Shown here: piece after piece, positions 33,240 through 45,726 of the stretch
How the letters are laid out: each line of letters starts with the position of its first letter
Numbering within the stretch: position 1 is the first letter of the stretch
Source: Solanum dulcamara
Lineage: Eukaryota > Streptophyta > Magnoliopsida > Solanales > Solanaceae
Length of the DNA: 64,000 bases
NCBI RefSeq assembly: GCF_947179165.1
Contig: NC_077242.1
Span: 744,001 to 808,000, forward strand
Reading direction: 5' to 3'
Position numbers and translations under genes: made by a program
Notes under the pieces: model-generated
Databases searched by the model: none
Told to the model about the DNA's origin: nothing
What the model saw: the letters and a program-made list of their open reading frames with translations, nothing else

Positions 33240-36200
33240 ATGGCGACGCCGGCGACTTCACCGAACTCCGAATCCGATTCCGACATCGAAACAAGCCCGG
33301 CGAAGAACCGGACGCCCGGCCCGAATCCTCAATTCACATCTGATGCGTTAACCACAGCAATTCCGTCTAGTCCTGTCGTATGCCTCCTAAGGTTCGCCGG
33401 TGACTCTGCCGCTGGCGCTTTCATGGGCTCCATTTTCGGCTATGGTAAATTTTTATGCAATTTTCTATTATCAACTCTTTAGCAGCTGTAATTTGGTTAG
33501 TTTGTTAGTTCAGCTGGATTTTGTGAAATAGTTGAAATGAGTTACTTCTGATTGTTATTTTCGGGATCTACGGAGTTATCTGAAGCTTATATTTTGTTGT
33601 TTTATGCATTTGGCAACCGATGCTGGTACCAGCTGTAGATATTCATTGTAGAATTGTGTATCAAACTGCTACCTGTGTAGTGCACTAGTTCTACAGCTAA
33701 CCTGATATAACAGTCTTATGTTCACCTTCAGAACTTTGTTTGTTGGAGTTTTGCAGTCTCTCATGAGACGGAATCTGTGTTCTTGCAAATTACAATGGTC
33801 TGCTACTCACTCTTGTATGTGGACTGTACTTGTGTATTGTAGTACATTATAAGTGTGGCAGGTGAAGGCGGCTCTGAATCCCACTACTGATTTCTCTTAT
33901 CTTCTTCATCTTTACTTTATTTGTTGACCGACTACAGAATCTTTCTTATGTGTTTTCCTTTGATGGAAACCTCTAGTTTCTCCAACTCTAAGTGTAATGG
34001 GCGTCAACCACCCTATATTTTGAAGTTGTTTGTTATTTCTTCTGTTTGTTTGTGAAGTCGATATTTACTAGGAATTATCTTTAGGTGAACCAATGACTGA
34101 TATATTAATCATTTCTCCTCCTGCTATTAGAAATAGAGGTTTATGTAGATTTCTTTTAATAAATAACGTTCTTATATTGCTACTGTTGACCATGCATTTC
34201 GGAGAGCCCTTCTTTCAATCCTTTGCTTTATATGATTAAATAGCTTCTGGGGATAATAAATGGAATTCTTAAGGTTTGACCTTATAAGTTGTTCATATAC
34301 TCAATTTTGCTCAATGTTCTGTTTCAGGCTCAGGATTGATAAAGAAGAAAGGCTTTAAAGGATCCTTTGGGGAAGCAGGAGCTTCAGCAAAGGTATTTTA
34401 AACTCTGCTCAATGCCTTAATATTTTTGGCAAACTACAGTAGAACAACTATTACTGCCTCCCTCCTTTGATCTGTCAAATTGTGACTTGGTTTATTTTTT
34501 CTTTCTGTGGTCTAGACTTTTGCAGTTTTATCAGGTGTTCATAGTTTAGTTGTCTGTTTCTTGAAGAGATTACGGGGAAAAGATGATGGTATGACACACA
34601 CTTTGAACAGACAGATGTGGAAACACCTTTTCTTTTCATTGATTTTCTCTTCTTTTTATATAGTTATCAATGCTGGAGTAGCTGGATGTTGCACTGGTCT
34701 TGCCCTAAGTTTTCCAGGTACTTCAAATATTTCCCACTGCATAACATAATTATCAGGTCTATATCCTGCTCTTGTAATTCTCAATTCCCTTGAAGTCTTC
34801 TTAATTGCCATTCTACGCGTGCAGTCAAATGATTATTAAATCAAGTGCGGATAGAAACAAGTACTATCATGGTTATTCATGCTTGATGTGTTTCCAGGCT
34901 CCTTCAAACCTGAATAAAGCCATGAAGTTTAGTTGTATTCATTTGATAATAGTGCAAAAGGCGTAAAATTCTGTGATATCGTTAGCCTTGTGTCTTCTCT
35001 AACTACCAGTATCAGTCCCAAAGCTATGGTCCATCTTAGCGGCATCAGTTAAATTGGCTGAGGGAAAGTGGCATGTACGACTGACATGAAAAATTTAAGG
35101 ATGTTTTCAGGTAGGTTGTGTGGTGGTTAGGGGGACAATGGTGATGGGGGATGTCATGGCGAAGTTGTGCTTAACTTAGTCACTTAAGAGCACAATTAGG
35201 CATCTATAGCTACAGAGAACAACACTTACAGCATAAGTGGAGAACCTTTAGAGCTGGAAATAAAAGCTCAGGGTTCTCTCTGCACTTATTAAAACTTTTA
35301 AAGGTGAAGGACCTCTCATGCTTTTGACTCTATGCAACAGCAAGACTTCATATGGATAGTTACCTCGAGAATAGATATCTAAAAGCAAGATGTTTAGATC
35401 TCCACCAATAGAGAACAGGTTTACAAACTTGTGAATTTGAGAATGTACATTTTTACACCCTCCATCAATGGGAGTACATGCTCAAATTCTCCCACAGTTG
35501 CAGAATGTGAGCATTTGCCTAAAAGATGAGGACTGTTTTTGTGGTTAAATAAGGTGGGAGAGTCTGGGAGATATAAAGATGTCAACAGGCTCATGTGTTC
35601 GGACTGAGAGAATATGAATTCAGGGATGTGAAAAGGTAAATATGAGCAGGAGGGGAGTGGGAGGTATAACTGTACACCTGTGTCTTTCAATAGATTGATT
35701 TGTTCCAGTATGTCATTATCGTACCCATGATTAAGCTCAACAAATGCAAATAGCTAGATTGGGTGATATTCATGTATTTCAACGATGTCGTGAAGTGCAC
35801 ATAAGTTTCAGTTATGAATTTGAATTCTCCTTTTTTGCTTAGAAAGCATCTTTCTTAGTTTTCTCTGAGTTTTTGTTTCTCGTTAAATTATATACAAGTT
35901 CATGAAGTGCTGCTTGTTGAAAGTTTTCTATATGCTAAATCTTAGCCTGATTCCCCTTTAACTTGTCTAATCATTTTTCTCTCCTCATTCAATGGATCTA
36001 CGATTGATTTTTTCTAGAGTGTTTATCGTCATCCCTTATGATGAAGTGGAGTTATAATCAATCTCTCTTTATTAATGATGTTTCTCAGGTGCACCACAGG
36101 CGCTATTACAGAGTTGTCTCACATTTGGGGCATTTTCGTTCATCATCGAAGGTCTTAACAAGCAGCAACCTGCATTAGCACTTACATCGTACATGAATGT

Positions 36201-36321
36201 CAAAAGTAGGCAGCAATATGGTGTGCTTGCTCCTTTATCACTACCTCTACCAAATGAGCTCAAGGAATCCTTTTCATTCTTCTGCCAGTCCCTTAAAAAT
36301 CGTCGACATGTTTCTGGTTAG
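33240..36321 (+). CDS. Tim17/Tim22/Tim23-family membrane protein (5 exons)
   Basis: Exons 33240-33444, 34328-34392, 34516-34588, 34664-34717, 36089-36321; 209 residues. The frame opens upstream with TTG, but the first ATG is at 33240. The N-terminal 45 residues are Ser/Pro-rich. The core has Gly-rich hydrophobic segments typical of preprotein and amino-acid transporters (PRAT): GSIFGYG, then RGKDD followed by AGCCTG, fitting the R-x3-D and G-x3-G pattern. About four membrane helices are expected in a mitochondrial inner or plastid envelope membrane. Length and layout match the Arabidopsis At4g26670/At5g55510 pair as I recall them. The exact organelle and cargo are not shown by the sequence. 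Confidence 0.87.
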
Positions 36322-37114
36322 ACAGTGAAGAAATGCAACAAAATGTGGTTGAATTGGCATGATTATCAAGTTTTGTAAATTGTAATCGACTTTCTTTTAT
36401 TTTGCATTATGAGTTGTGATTCGTGACTTTCTTTTATTAATATGCAATCTAGATAATTTTCCCAGGGACTATAATTATCTCCTTGAAGGTTCAAATCCAT
36501 TTTCATGGTGAATTGTGATTTAGGCTTAAGATGTTGAGAGAGTACCCCGTTAATTTACCCTATTGGTACTCATGTTCCCGATAAAGAAAAAATGGGATAA
36601 TCGAGTGTAACACTGGGTAAATACTTATCCGCATTTGGTGTTTACACCAATAGAAGTATGTTTAATAATTAGAGTGAGAATATGTACAGGTTAACTATGA
36701 TCAAGTGATGAATGTATATATTATACACACGTCCTGCCTTAAAATTATTTTGGTGCAAATTGTTGGTGATTTACAAAGCTTTTATGATATAAAACACATT
36801 TATCAATTTTGTGAGCCTCGAATGCCTTCAACGTCAAGTTAGCTTAATCCTTTAAGACTTGAAAAGGAAAAGATCTCTACATCTCCATTTCCATTTTCTA
36901 AATTAGAAGATTGAAAAGAGATTTTAGGGGGTGTATAAATGGAAATATGTCTGAAAAGAATTTTGCAGGATACATAATAAATTAATTTTAAAAGAGAGAA
37001 TCAAACATTTCCTTTTCTATTCAATCTTCTCTTAAAATAACAACTGTCGTACTTATAATACTATGCTAATTAATCTCTTAGAATTAACACAACATCAGAA
37101 GAAGTAGAAGATCA
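36322..37114. other. Intergenic region
   Basis: The 3' UTR of the Tim17-family gene, then AT-rich DNA and the promoter of the first HMA-like gene. No feature is recognised. Confidence 0.5.
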
Positions 37115-38188
37115 ATGAAGCCATTAAAATTCATCATTCGAGTGTTAAGTGATTGCTTTGCACCAACTCCATTTCCTCGTCCCAATGAATCCAGACTTGC
37201 TTTCATGGTAAAATTTCTTTCGGGATTCAATAGTTATCTCAAATATCTCATAATGAGATTCAAATCATCATATGTTCAAAAAATATGTTACTGATAATAA
37301 TGAAATTTACAGATCATTAGTAGTTTTAGTAATTTTTCATATTTATACATAAAAAAAAATGAATAGGATTGATGTAAAACTTTATTTGATTCTTTGTTGC
37401 AGGTTTGTGTAATTAAAATTAAAGTTCGTTCACGTGGTTGGCAAAAAGCAGTCAACAGAGTATTGAAAAGCACTAACGGTATGATAATACTTTTTTTAAA
37501 AAAAACAAAAGATTTAGCTTATGTATACTTTTATTTATATTACTAACATATCGTAGCAAATAATTATCTTATTCTCGAGATTATTAAATTTCACTTGAAA
37601 GATGAGAATGTTCGGATAAATATAATAGGCGTCGGAGAGATATTAAGAGGAAAGGGCACATGAATAGAATTTAGAAAAGGTAGAAATAGATGAAGAAAAA
37701 TTGGAAAGATGATTAGACCATACATGATATAATTATAAAAAGATATCTCTTTTTAACAATCTTATTATTGCAAACTCCATTTGTAAAATCAGACTGATTT
37801 CGTGTTGTTGTAAAATGTAGGAGTTCGTCAATTCAAATTGACAGAAGGTGGAGAAGTGACAGTATCAGGGATGGTAGATCCAACTCTGCTAATGAAAAAT
37901 CTTGCTAAATCTGGCAAATCTGCAGAATTACAATGGATTCAATATGGTCAATGTTCCAGCAATTTGTTTCTTCCTCCAAAACCCCCAATCAATGGATTCC
38001 AAAATCAAGGACCATTTCGTAATTTCAGTTACTCCAGGTTTGCTCTGCCCCAGCACGCCGGATACTACGGCCTACCTCCGCCTCCGCCTCCACCCTATGC
38101 ACCTTATTCCATCGCTGAGCCGCCGCCGCCGGTGTTATATGAGCCTGATTCTAGACAGGGTCATATTAGTAATTGCAATACTATGTAA
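37115..38188 (+). CDS. HMA-fold protein with CaaX end, no metal cysteines (copy 1)
   Basis: Exons 37115-37207, 37403-37478, 37821-38188; 178 residues. After a 31-residue leader comes an HMA-like fold: VCVIKIKVRSRGWQKAV, then GGEVTVSGMVDPTLLMKNL and KSGKSAELQW. The loop that carries CxxC in heavy-metal-binding proteins reads VRSRG, so both cysteines are absent. The C-terminal part is Pro-rich (seven prolines in a row) and ends CNTM, a possible CaaX prenylation box. This matches heavy-metal-associated isoprenylated plant proteins (HIPPs). It is followed by a second copy with the same intron phases. Membrane attachment by prenylation is likely; copper or cadmium binding by the classic site is not. 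Confidence 0.83.
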
Positions 38189-39895
38189 CTAGACTAAAAT
38201 TAAAAGATTTTTGTTTGGTATCAACGTTGGAGCTTGATTATTTTAGAGTTTGAACGTTGTAAGGCCATCATTTTAAAGGTCGTGCTTTCAGCTTATTTTT
38301 ATTTTATTTTTATAACTTACACTCAAAATTTTAATTATTCTATTACAACTTATGTTGATCATTATCAAAACTATTGATTAGTTATTGTAATTTGTAAGTT
38401 ATTATATGAAGAGTTATATGTTTATTTTTTATTATTTAATGTAATCTTATTAATATTTCTAGTTAGTTGTCTTATTTTATTTAATACTAGTATTTATTTG
38501 TTGTAATGTAATGTGGTTCTTCATCATTAGAATTATTAATATCGTCGGGTTAAATTTACTTCTTGTTCTTAAATTTCACATTTTTAAAAAAGTTATTAAA
38601 AATAGTAGTATCATTTTAATAACTTAATTGGTATACAAAAAAGATTCCTTATATTATCAATATACACAATATAGACAACTTAAATTCGAATTGAATTGTG
38701 CCTTAGTAGCTAGAGATTAAAGCGTTTACGTTTTGGTAATTAAGATTAGTGTGGTTTAATTGGTTATAATTTCAAGATCTTTTAGCATCGATTTATATAA
38801 TTAAGTAATTACGGTAGTTTAATTGGTTATAATTTCAAGATCTTTTAGCATTGGTTTATATGATTAAGTAATTACGGTAGTTTAATTGGTTATAATTTCA
38901 AGATCTTTTAGCATCGGTTTATATGATTAAGTAATTACGGTAGTTTAATTGACCTTATAGTGTTAAAAATAATAATTAAGTTTCTAATATTATAAAAACT
39001 AAATCCTTTGCGAAATATTAAGCATGAAGAGATTTTTTCCTTTAATTTGATTTTATAAATTACAAATCCAATTCTTTAACATGAAGATTCTTCTGGATAT
39101 GTTTTTCTTTTCTTAAACAATGACTTATTTTCATTGACTAATAAATGACGCAAATCTTTTTCTTCCACAGGAAGATTATTTAGCTCACTACTAAAATGGA
39201 AATAAAATAATCCATAGTAGCACAAAATAAATGGGAAGAAAAATTACCCCAAAAATAACTACAAGAGCAATTTGAGATTTTCATTTATCATAGGGTAAAA
39301 AATGTTTTAAATATATTTTCTACATGGATTCAAATCTACGATTTTTAAGTTTGTATATTCATGGTAAATTCTTATTCGCACAGAATATTTATATCAAATT
39401 AAATAGTTAATGTTAACTCAATTAAAAATCAAAATAATTAATAATACATATAACTTAATCATAATTAATAATTAATAATTAATAATACATATAACTTAAT
39501 CATAATTAAGTGTGAAATGTGTATATGAAATACACATGGTGCGAATATTTTTACCCGTACTATTCATTCAAAGAAGTAACGTGATAGTGTAAAAATTGTT
39601 AATTTCTTGGCATGACGAGTTTAATTTCTTTAGTGTGTTTATGAGGCATCAATATAAATTAATTAACTAATAAATTTTAAATACCGAATGATTTTATACT
39701 CCCACGCCAAATGTTATACGAAATCTTGGAAATTATTTAGTTAATGTGGATAAAGAAAATCCGGGATCCTATTTCCATATAAAGAATGATAATTATATTG
39801 TATTATAAATACATATCTTCCAATATTCTTGAATTGTCTTACAGAAAAAGAAAAAAAAACTATCTTCATCATTTCAAAGTTTTATCATCAATACA
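38189..39895. other. Intergenic region between the two HMA-like genes
   Basis: AT-rich, with one tandem repeat listed separately and short repeated AATTAATAATTAATAATACA blocks near 39440-39500. No gene is supported. Confidence 0.5.
38755..38950 (+). repeat. Tandem repeat, about 62-bp unit, three copies
   Basis: Units contain AATTGGTTATAATTTCAAGA followed by TCTTTTAGCAT and end with AAGTAATTACGGTAGTTT. Copies begin near 38758, 38820 and 38882 and are nearly identical. Confidence 0.9.
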
Positions 39896-41109
39896 ATGTC
39901 CTTCTCTACAATGGAACATCAATTCATGAAGCAAAGTTATCCATTCATGGTATATCTTCCTATTTTGCGGTCGTTATTTTTTTGTCTATTTTATTTCGTT
40001 TACACTTTTTGTGTCCAGGATTTATCAAAAATAGTCTCTTTATTCCTACAAAAGTAAGATAAAATTTGCATATATCCTACTATTCTCAGACCCTACATGT
40101 GAAAATACATTGTATTTGTTGTTGTTGGTATGTTCACATACACACAAAAAAGTTATTTTTATCTCATTTTAATGTTCATTTTCTTTTATTTAATGTATGT
40201 ATTTACTTCTTTTTACTTTCTCAATGTTAATTTTTTTTAACAGACTTGCATTTTGTGGGTGAACAATCGCACTTCTGGATGGCAAAAAACTGTGGCCAAA
40301 GTCTTCAAAAATGTTTATGGTATATATATTTGCACTTTTAATTTATTTTTCTATGTAATATATGTGGATTTTTAATTTTAATAGCATACTTTTTTGGTAT
40401 TCCTTTACGAGTTTAAGTTTTATGCACATATGTATAAATTGCTTACGTCGTCAAGTTAAATTAACCTTGAATTGTGAATTATTGTGATTACAATACTTTT
40501 TTTTATGTAGTTTCTAAACATATAAATTTTAGTTCGAAACACTTGAAGATGCTATGTTTTGATCCACAAAAAAATAATAGATAGTTTGACACTTGTACTT
40601 CGAATCGTCTGTGAGACGACAAGAGTAACAACTTGAGGATTGTACCTGATGAATTTAAATTCTGAATTCGCCTCTAATGATATTTACGTGTTGTATTTCA
40701 TTTTTTTTTTTTAGGTATCACAAATTTTAGAATGAATGGAGATGGGATGACTGAAGTTTCAGGAAATGTGGATCCAAAATTACTTCTAAAAAGGCTATCA
40801 AAAGCAGGGAAAAAAGCAGAATTATGTTGGTTTCAATTTGGTGAATGTTCAACTAATCTTTTTATTAATCAATCTGATTATTATCATGGAGGACAATTAG
40901 GATATTATGGAAGGCAATTAGATGGTAGATTTCTTCATTATGGAGATATTAATCCTCAATTAAATCGACGCTCTAAGAAAAAAATTCAATTTTTAGATTA
41001 TGACACTAAATATGAATGTACTGTGGCGGCGGCGGCGCAGGAACGCCGCCACCGTCAAGCTTCATCGGCGACGACCGGTGAAGGTGTCTCCTCTTGCTGT
41101 TTGATGTGA
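39896..41109 (+). CDS. HMA-fold protein with CaaX end, no metal cysteines (copy 2)
   Basis: Exons 39896-39949, 40244-40319, 40715-41109; 174 residues. Exon 2 is 76 bases long and the intron phases (0, 1) equal those of copy 1, so the two genes are tandem duplicates. The HMA-like core starts TCILWVNNRTSGWQKTV, again without CxxC, and continues with TEVSGNVDPKLLLKRL and KAGKKAEL. The tail is His/Arg- and Ala-rich and ends CCLM, a good CaaX box with an upstream cysteine that could be acylated. The N-terminal leader (18 residues) is unlike that of copy 1. Confidence 0.82.
40045..40130 (+). mobile_element. SINE 3' end in intron 1 of HMA copy 2
   Basis: Contains AAAGTAAGATAAAATTTGCA, CTCAGACCCTACATGTG and the end TTTGTTGTTGTTG, matching the 3' half of Solanaceae SINEs with TTG tails. 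The 5' part is missing. Confidence 0.5.
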
Positions 41110-41696
41110 TACACAGTTGAAGATCATGAATTGGATGGTTGTTACCTATTGTATTTTTATTTTAAATATAATGTTCATTTTAATTATTGCTTAAATTTTA
41201 TTGTGTTGTATCGTTAATTTTATTGTTAGGTAACAACAAAATGTCTTATTGTGTAATGATCAATTTAGTGTAATCGCATCGTTACCTTATATATGTAATT
41301 TGGATATAATTTAGAATACTTTATACTTGTAACTCTTCTCAAACTCTTGAAAATACTTTAAACTCTTCACAGACATAATGTATACAACAACAACAAGGGA
41401 GGATAAAGTGTATATAGATCTTACCCCCAAGGTTGTATCTGATAGATGCATGACAAAAGAGAATAAGTCCAAAGCAGTCCAAAAGAGAACAAAAGGGAGT
41501 GAAAGCATAACAAAGTATATTGTAACTACAACAAAATAATACGATAAGTGAAGTACCAAAACATTATGTACAACAAATTATCGGCACCATATGTTTACAC
41601 CAAACCAAACAATTTAACCTTTAACACTTAAAATCAAAGTCAAAGTACATATGAATTAACTGTTAAATGTGCTTATTAATCTATCTAGGTAAACCT
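41110..41696. other. Convergent intergenic region with a SINE tail
   Basis: Holds the 3' UTRs of HMA copy 2 (+) and the LOG-like gene (-). On the minus strand about 41378-41445 reads like a SINE 3' end (its CAACAACAACA on the plus strand is the TTG tail). A block near 41254-41285 resembles the inner part of the element at 24190. Confidence 0.45.
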
Positions 41697-44600
41697 CTAT
41701 ATTCCTGATGATTCAGAATCTTTTCTACTGGTTTCTGTAGTAGAAAGACCATAAAATTCAGCCAAGTAATCCAAAGCTTCTGAGTTATTGTTACAAATTT
41801 TCCCCAATGATGCAACCTCTCCCTTAGAGACAGTCCCCCACTTCTCACAATCATTGAGAAACTCCAGCAAATTGGAATAAAATGAATCATAGTTCATTAA
41901 AAGCAAAGGAACAGGAAGTAGAGAGCCAATTCGTTCAAGTTGAATCAAAGCCATGATCTCAAAAACCTCGTCGAGGGTACCAATTCCTCCGGGAAGTGCA
42001 ATAACAGCTGTCCTTTCAGAGTTTCTGCATCTCACAACAGCATCCACCAACCCGTGTTTCCTTGCGGAGAAAAACCTGAGCACAATACAATTGATGGACT
42101 CAAAAAGCTATAAGGGGGTCGTTTGGTTGCTGGTCACAAAGTGAATTACTTGTGTAAGAACCTAATAACATATTTGGTAGCATTTTAATTGTTATGTATA
42201 AAATTCGGCACACCAAGTATGATGTTTGGTTACCATCTTACAATCTCTCATAACTAATACATGTATAAAATATGACAAAATCTATGTACTATTTTATGCA
42301 AGGTAGAAGAAGACATAACTAACACATGAATAAATAAACCTTGCATAACTCTACCAAAAACCAAACGACCCCTAAAAACATATGAAAAATCATGCATTCG
42401 ATACTATCTTTACCTGCATGTAAGATAACTCTCTGATGGTAAGTATGGATGAAAATTTGTAGCCGTCCATTCCCCAGCTTCTCTACCTATCTTGAATCCG
42501 CCAACAGGCTTCCCTGCTTGTAGAGCACCTTGTGTGGCAGCATCCATTAAGCCTGGCCCAGCCCCGGACCACGTCGTACAATCTAAGAGGGCTGCAATCT
42601 GCCGAACAAGTAGTATTTAGAAAAGCCCAACTGATGGAATCTTTAGGAACCATAAAATAATAAAGTTACACATCATTCTCAAATAGTATTACTTACTACA
42701 TGACAATTTGTTTGTCTTACTTTCTCTTTTAGTCCGCTTAAAAAAGAATGTCTCTTTCCTTTTTTGAGAACTCTTTAATTCCAACTTTCCACATGACATG
42801 TTAAAGACCACAAGATTAAAGGACATTTTAGTACATTCTACCTATCTTTAGTTAAAGATCACAAGAATCAAAAGGCTTTTTTACTTTCTTAAACTCCGTG
42901 TCAAGTAAAAATCAGACAAATAAATCAAAACGAAGGGAATACCTTTTTATACAAGCTATTTCATCTTTCTTTTTCTATTACTTCACCCAAAACTTTGAGA
43001 AAGTTGACTAACCTTGTTCCCTAATTCAAAGGTTTTTATGTAGTGTGGATGTCCAGGACCCATCCTTGAAGATCCTAAATACACAACGCCGCGACCAAGC
43101 CTGTGTATTAATTCATAACATTGCTCAATCTCTTTCTTTACCTGCATTTTTGATAGCTTGTTACTTTCAGAAGACTTCAAAACTAGATATCTTGTGTAAC
43201 CGAGATGCAATGCATCTGAAAATTTTTTCTCTCTCTTTCTCCTCATTCACAAATCATATATAAAGGCAATCAAATACAGAAAGCAGTGCTTTAGAAACTC
43301 AGATATTTAACAATTGAAATAGTATAGAGTTTATGTCATCCAAAGTAACCAAACATAATTTTAGCGACTGATTGCTATAGCTAAAATGTGTGGCTAACCC
43401 ACTGCCGATTGAAAGAGAGGGTGGGGACATTAGAATTTGCTTAGTAATTTCCCAATAGTTGTTCTCCAATGGAAAAAGGGGAAATTTTAAATGTATATAT
43501 AAATAACATTCGCTGACAAAATTTTTGCACCATCACTGGAAGCATGCGACTCTCAATTTCCACCACTAATCAGTTAAATATAGACATGGTGCATAGCTTC
43601 TCATACAAGTTTTTCAAGTCTAATGAATCAGAGTCCGTGCTGAGCTATTCAGCTGTTAGGCGCCATACATCAGCAAGCAGTAAAGAAGAAAAGGTGGTGG
43701 GAGTATTAGATTCTTTTGAGCCAAAAATCAAGTGAATGTTATATACCTTAGCTACTTTTAGCAAGCAAGCCATATCATTTCACTGAATTAACAATGATGA
43801 ATTAAGATCCCAGTGGGTTATCTTCATTGTGGTTTGGCTGCATGAACTTAAAATTATCAAGCTTGTCAAGTGAGCTGCATCTCTGGTGTAATCTTGATAT
43901 AATAACTTGAGAAAACAGAATGAAGATAATTTCTCCAATCCACAAACAATTGAAATTTTTTCCAGTTTAGAGGAAGAAGGATGCATGTTCTTGACAAACT
44001 TGATAATTTTAAGAAACACTTTTAAAATTGAGAAAAATAAGACTCAAACTGGACACCCATGAGGCCTATGGTCATTTTAGCTGATTGTTCTTCCAATATG
44101 CTAGTTTGACAACTTCCATTCATTACACTTCTTCCTAGTTGCTTAGCCTATAGTATCCGCTGTCAGCTTATATGCCTTTGATTTCAAGCTATCTGTAATT
44201 GGTGGTAGGTATAAATACTAGTAATAATATCATTAAATGTTCTAACCTTAACATAAAGTAGTGCTATAGGTGCATAAGATCCCAATGTGGTCCACAGGAG
44301 GAATTATGAATAACGGAACAACAATCGCTTGTTCGATCTAGCAAGAGTGGTGCTAGTTTCTTTGGTGGCACTGAAGCAATTGCTTAAAGCATCTAGCTGT
44401 CTCAAATATGCATTTCCCTTTTACAACATAAGAGAGAATGAATTGCCACTCTACAAAGCCCTTCAGATATCCTCCACTCCTATCACGATAGAGAAGACTC
44501 AAAATTCTCAAGCCATCATCCCACCCCACACTCAACCTGTGCATGTCAAAGTACTTACACAAAGATACAGATAAAAAACTTTTCCTTATAAGTCAGAAAA

Positions 44601-45726
44601 CAAGATAAATTTGTATGATTTATACATTTGACAAATTGAGTGAATATCGTGAAGGTGGAGAGAATCTTCACTCTTGTACCGCTAGCAAGTTCTTCAATCA
44701 CTGATCTAAAATTGCAACATAAATCTAATTTCTTAGTACTGAAAACCTCAGATATGATTCACTCATTCTTCCTTTTCTGCAAGGCAACAGGCAGAATTCA
44801 AGAGTTCTCAAACAACAATACAAGCCAGAATTGAATATAAAGATAACAGATTTCCCACGTCAAAATCCCAAGTCAGCATCTTTTTGTGTAAAATGAGATC
44901 ATACTGTCCTCAAATTTGAAATTTTCAAAACAAAATCCAAGTTTGCATAATGCCAAGTTCCCAAGTTCTATCTTCGATATAATCCAAAACGACATTTAAC
45001 ATCCCAAAGTTAGAACCTTTTTTTCTTCTTTTCATTTTGACAAGTTCCAAAGTTGGAAACTTTTACTCAATTTCTACTTTAATCGACACAAATTGCTACG
45101 AAATGAAGCATTTGCAACAGCTAATTATATAAACTAAGATAGATTTTTGGAAATGTCAACCCAATTTTTACTTAAATTTACACAAACTGCAACAAAATGA
45201 AGCATACAAAAATGGATATCACAGTGGACTAAGCTCCCACTATGTGTGGAGTCTAGTGAAAGGCCAGACCACAAGGGTCTATTTCTACAAGAGACTGGTC
45301 GAACCTGTCAGCAAACAAAAATGAAGCATATGGAGCAGCAAAATAGATAACCAAGTGAGATTTTTTTTCTTTGCTACGTTTGACAAGTTCCAAAGTTGGA
45401 AACTTCAACCCAATACTACTTTAATTTACAGAAATTGCGACGAAACAAAGCATAATGCAGCAGCTAATAGAACCAAAGAGAAGAAACAAGAAATTAGTTC
45501 ATAATTCTTTTACCTCATTAGGACTTGTTCTTTCATCGAAATCAATTGATTCATTCTTCCAGCAACATGAGATTCTTGATTGGTACTTGAGCTTTGGCAA
45601 GTAAAGATTGAAACCCCATGTTTCTTTTCGCATGCAAGACCCCAAAATTACATCCTTCTGATGATGATGAGAGCTTCTTAGAAAAACATGGCCCATTGAA
45701 GTGGGAGTAGCTGCAGCAAACCCCAT
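41697..45726 (-). CDS. LOG-like / 'lysine decarboxylase' family protein (At1g50575-like)
   Basis: Exons on the minus strand: 45726-45514, 43141-43013, 42598-42414, 42075-41697; 301 residues. The frame opens at TTG, but ATG at 45726 is the first start. The first 70 residues are basic and Ser-rich and may target plastids. The core has the Rossmann-type LOG fold with PGGIGTLDE (204-212), the nucleotide-binding motif of cytokinin riboside monophosphate phosphoribohydrolases. The upstream Gly motif is SGAGPGLMD (125-133) rather than the GGG seen in true LOG enzymes, and the protein is longer than LOG (about 215). It is closer to the Arabidopsis At1g50575 type, whose activity I do not know. No decarboxylase function is implied. 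Confidence 0.85.
42111..42375. mobile_element. Tourist-like MITE in LOG intron 3
   Basis: Element 42114-42372 between TAA target duplications (42111-42113, 42373-42375). Ends GGGGGTCGTTTGGTT and, reversed, GGGGTCGTTTGGTTT are inverted repeats. The inner ACTAATACATGTATA block recurs in the element at 63199. Confidence 0.85.
42694..42941. mobile_element. Stowaway-like MITE in LOG intron 2
   Basis: Element 42696-42939 flanked by TA. The right end reversed reads TTCCCTTCGTTTTGATTTAT and the left end is a diverged partner (CTACATGACAATTTGTTTGTC). The inner AAAAAAGAATGTCTCTTTCC is typical of a common Solanum MITE family. Confidence 0.7.
45212..45308 (-). mobile_element. Truncated SINE in LOG intron 1
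   Basis: On the plus strand it reads ACTAAGCTCCCACTATGTGTGG, GGCCAGACCACAAGGGTCTA and CAAGAGACTGGTCGAACC, the reversed middle and 3' part of a TS-like Solanaceae SINE. The promoter boxes are missing. The rest of this 2.4-kb intron (43142-45513) shows nothing else I recognise. Confidence 0.6.

Noticed and set aside
43544..44834. Exons of another gene in the large first intron of the LOG-like gene
   Set aside because: The open frames on both strands are short, lack domains and do not splice together. The LOG exons on either side fit perfectly without them.
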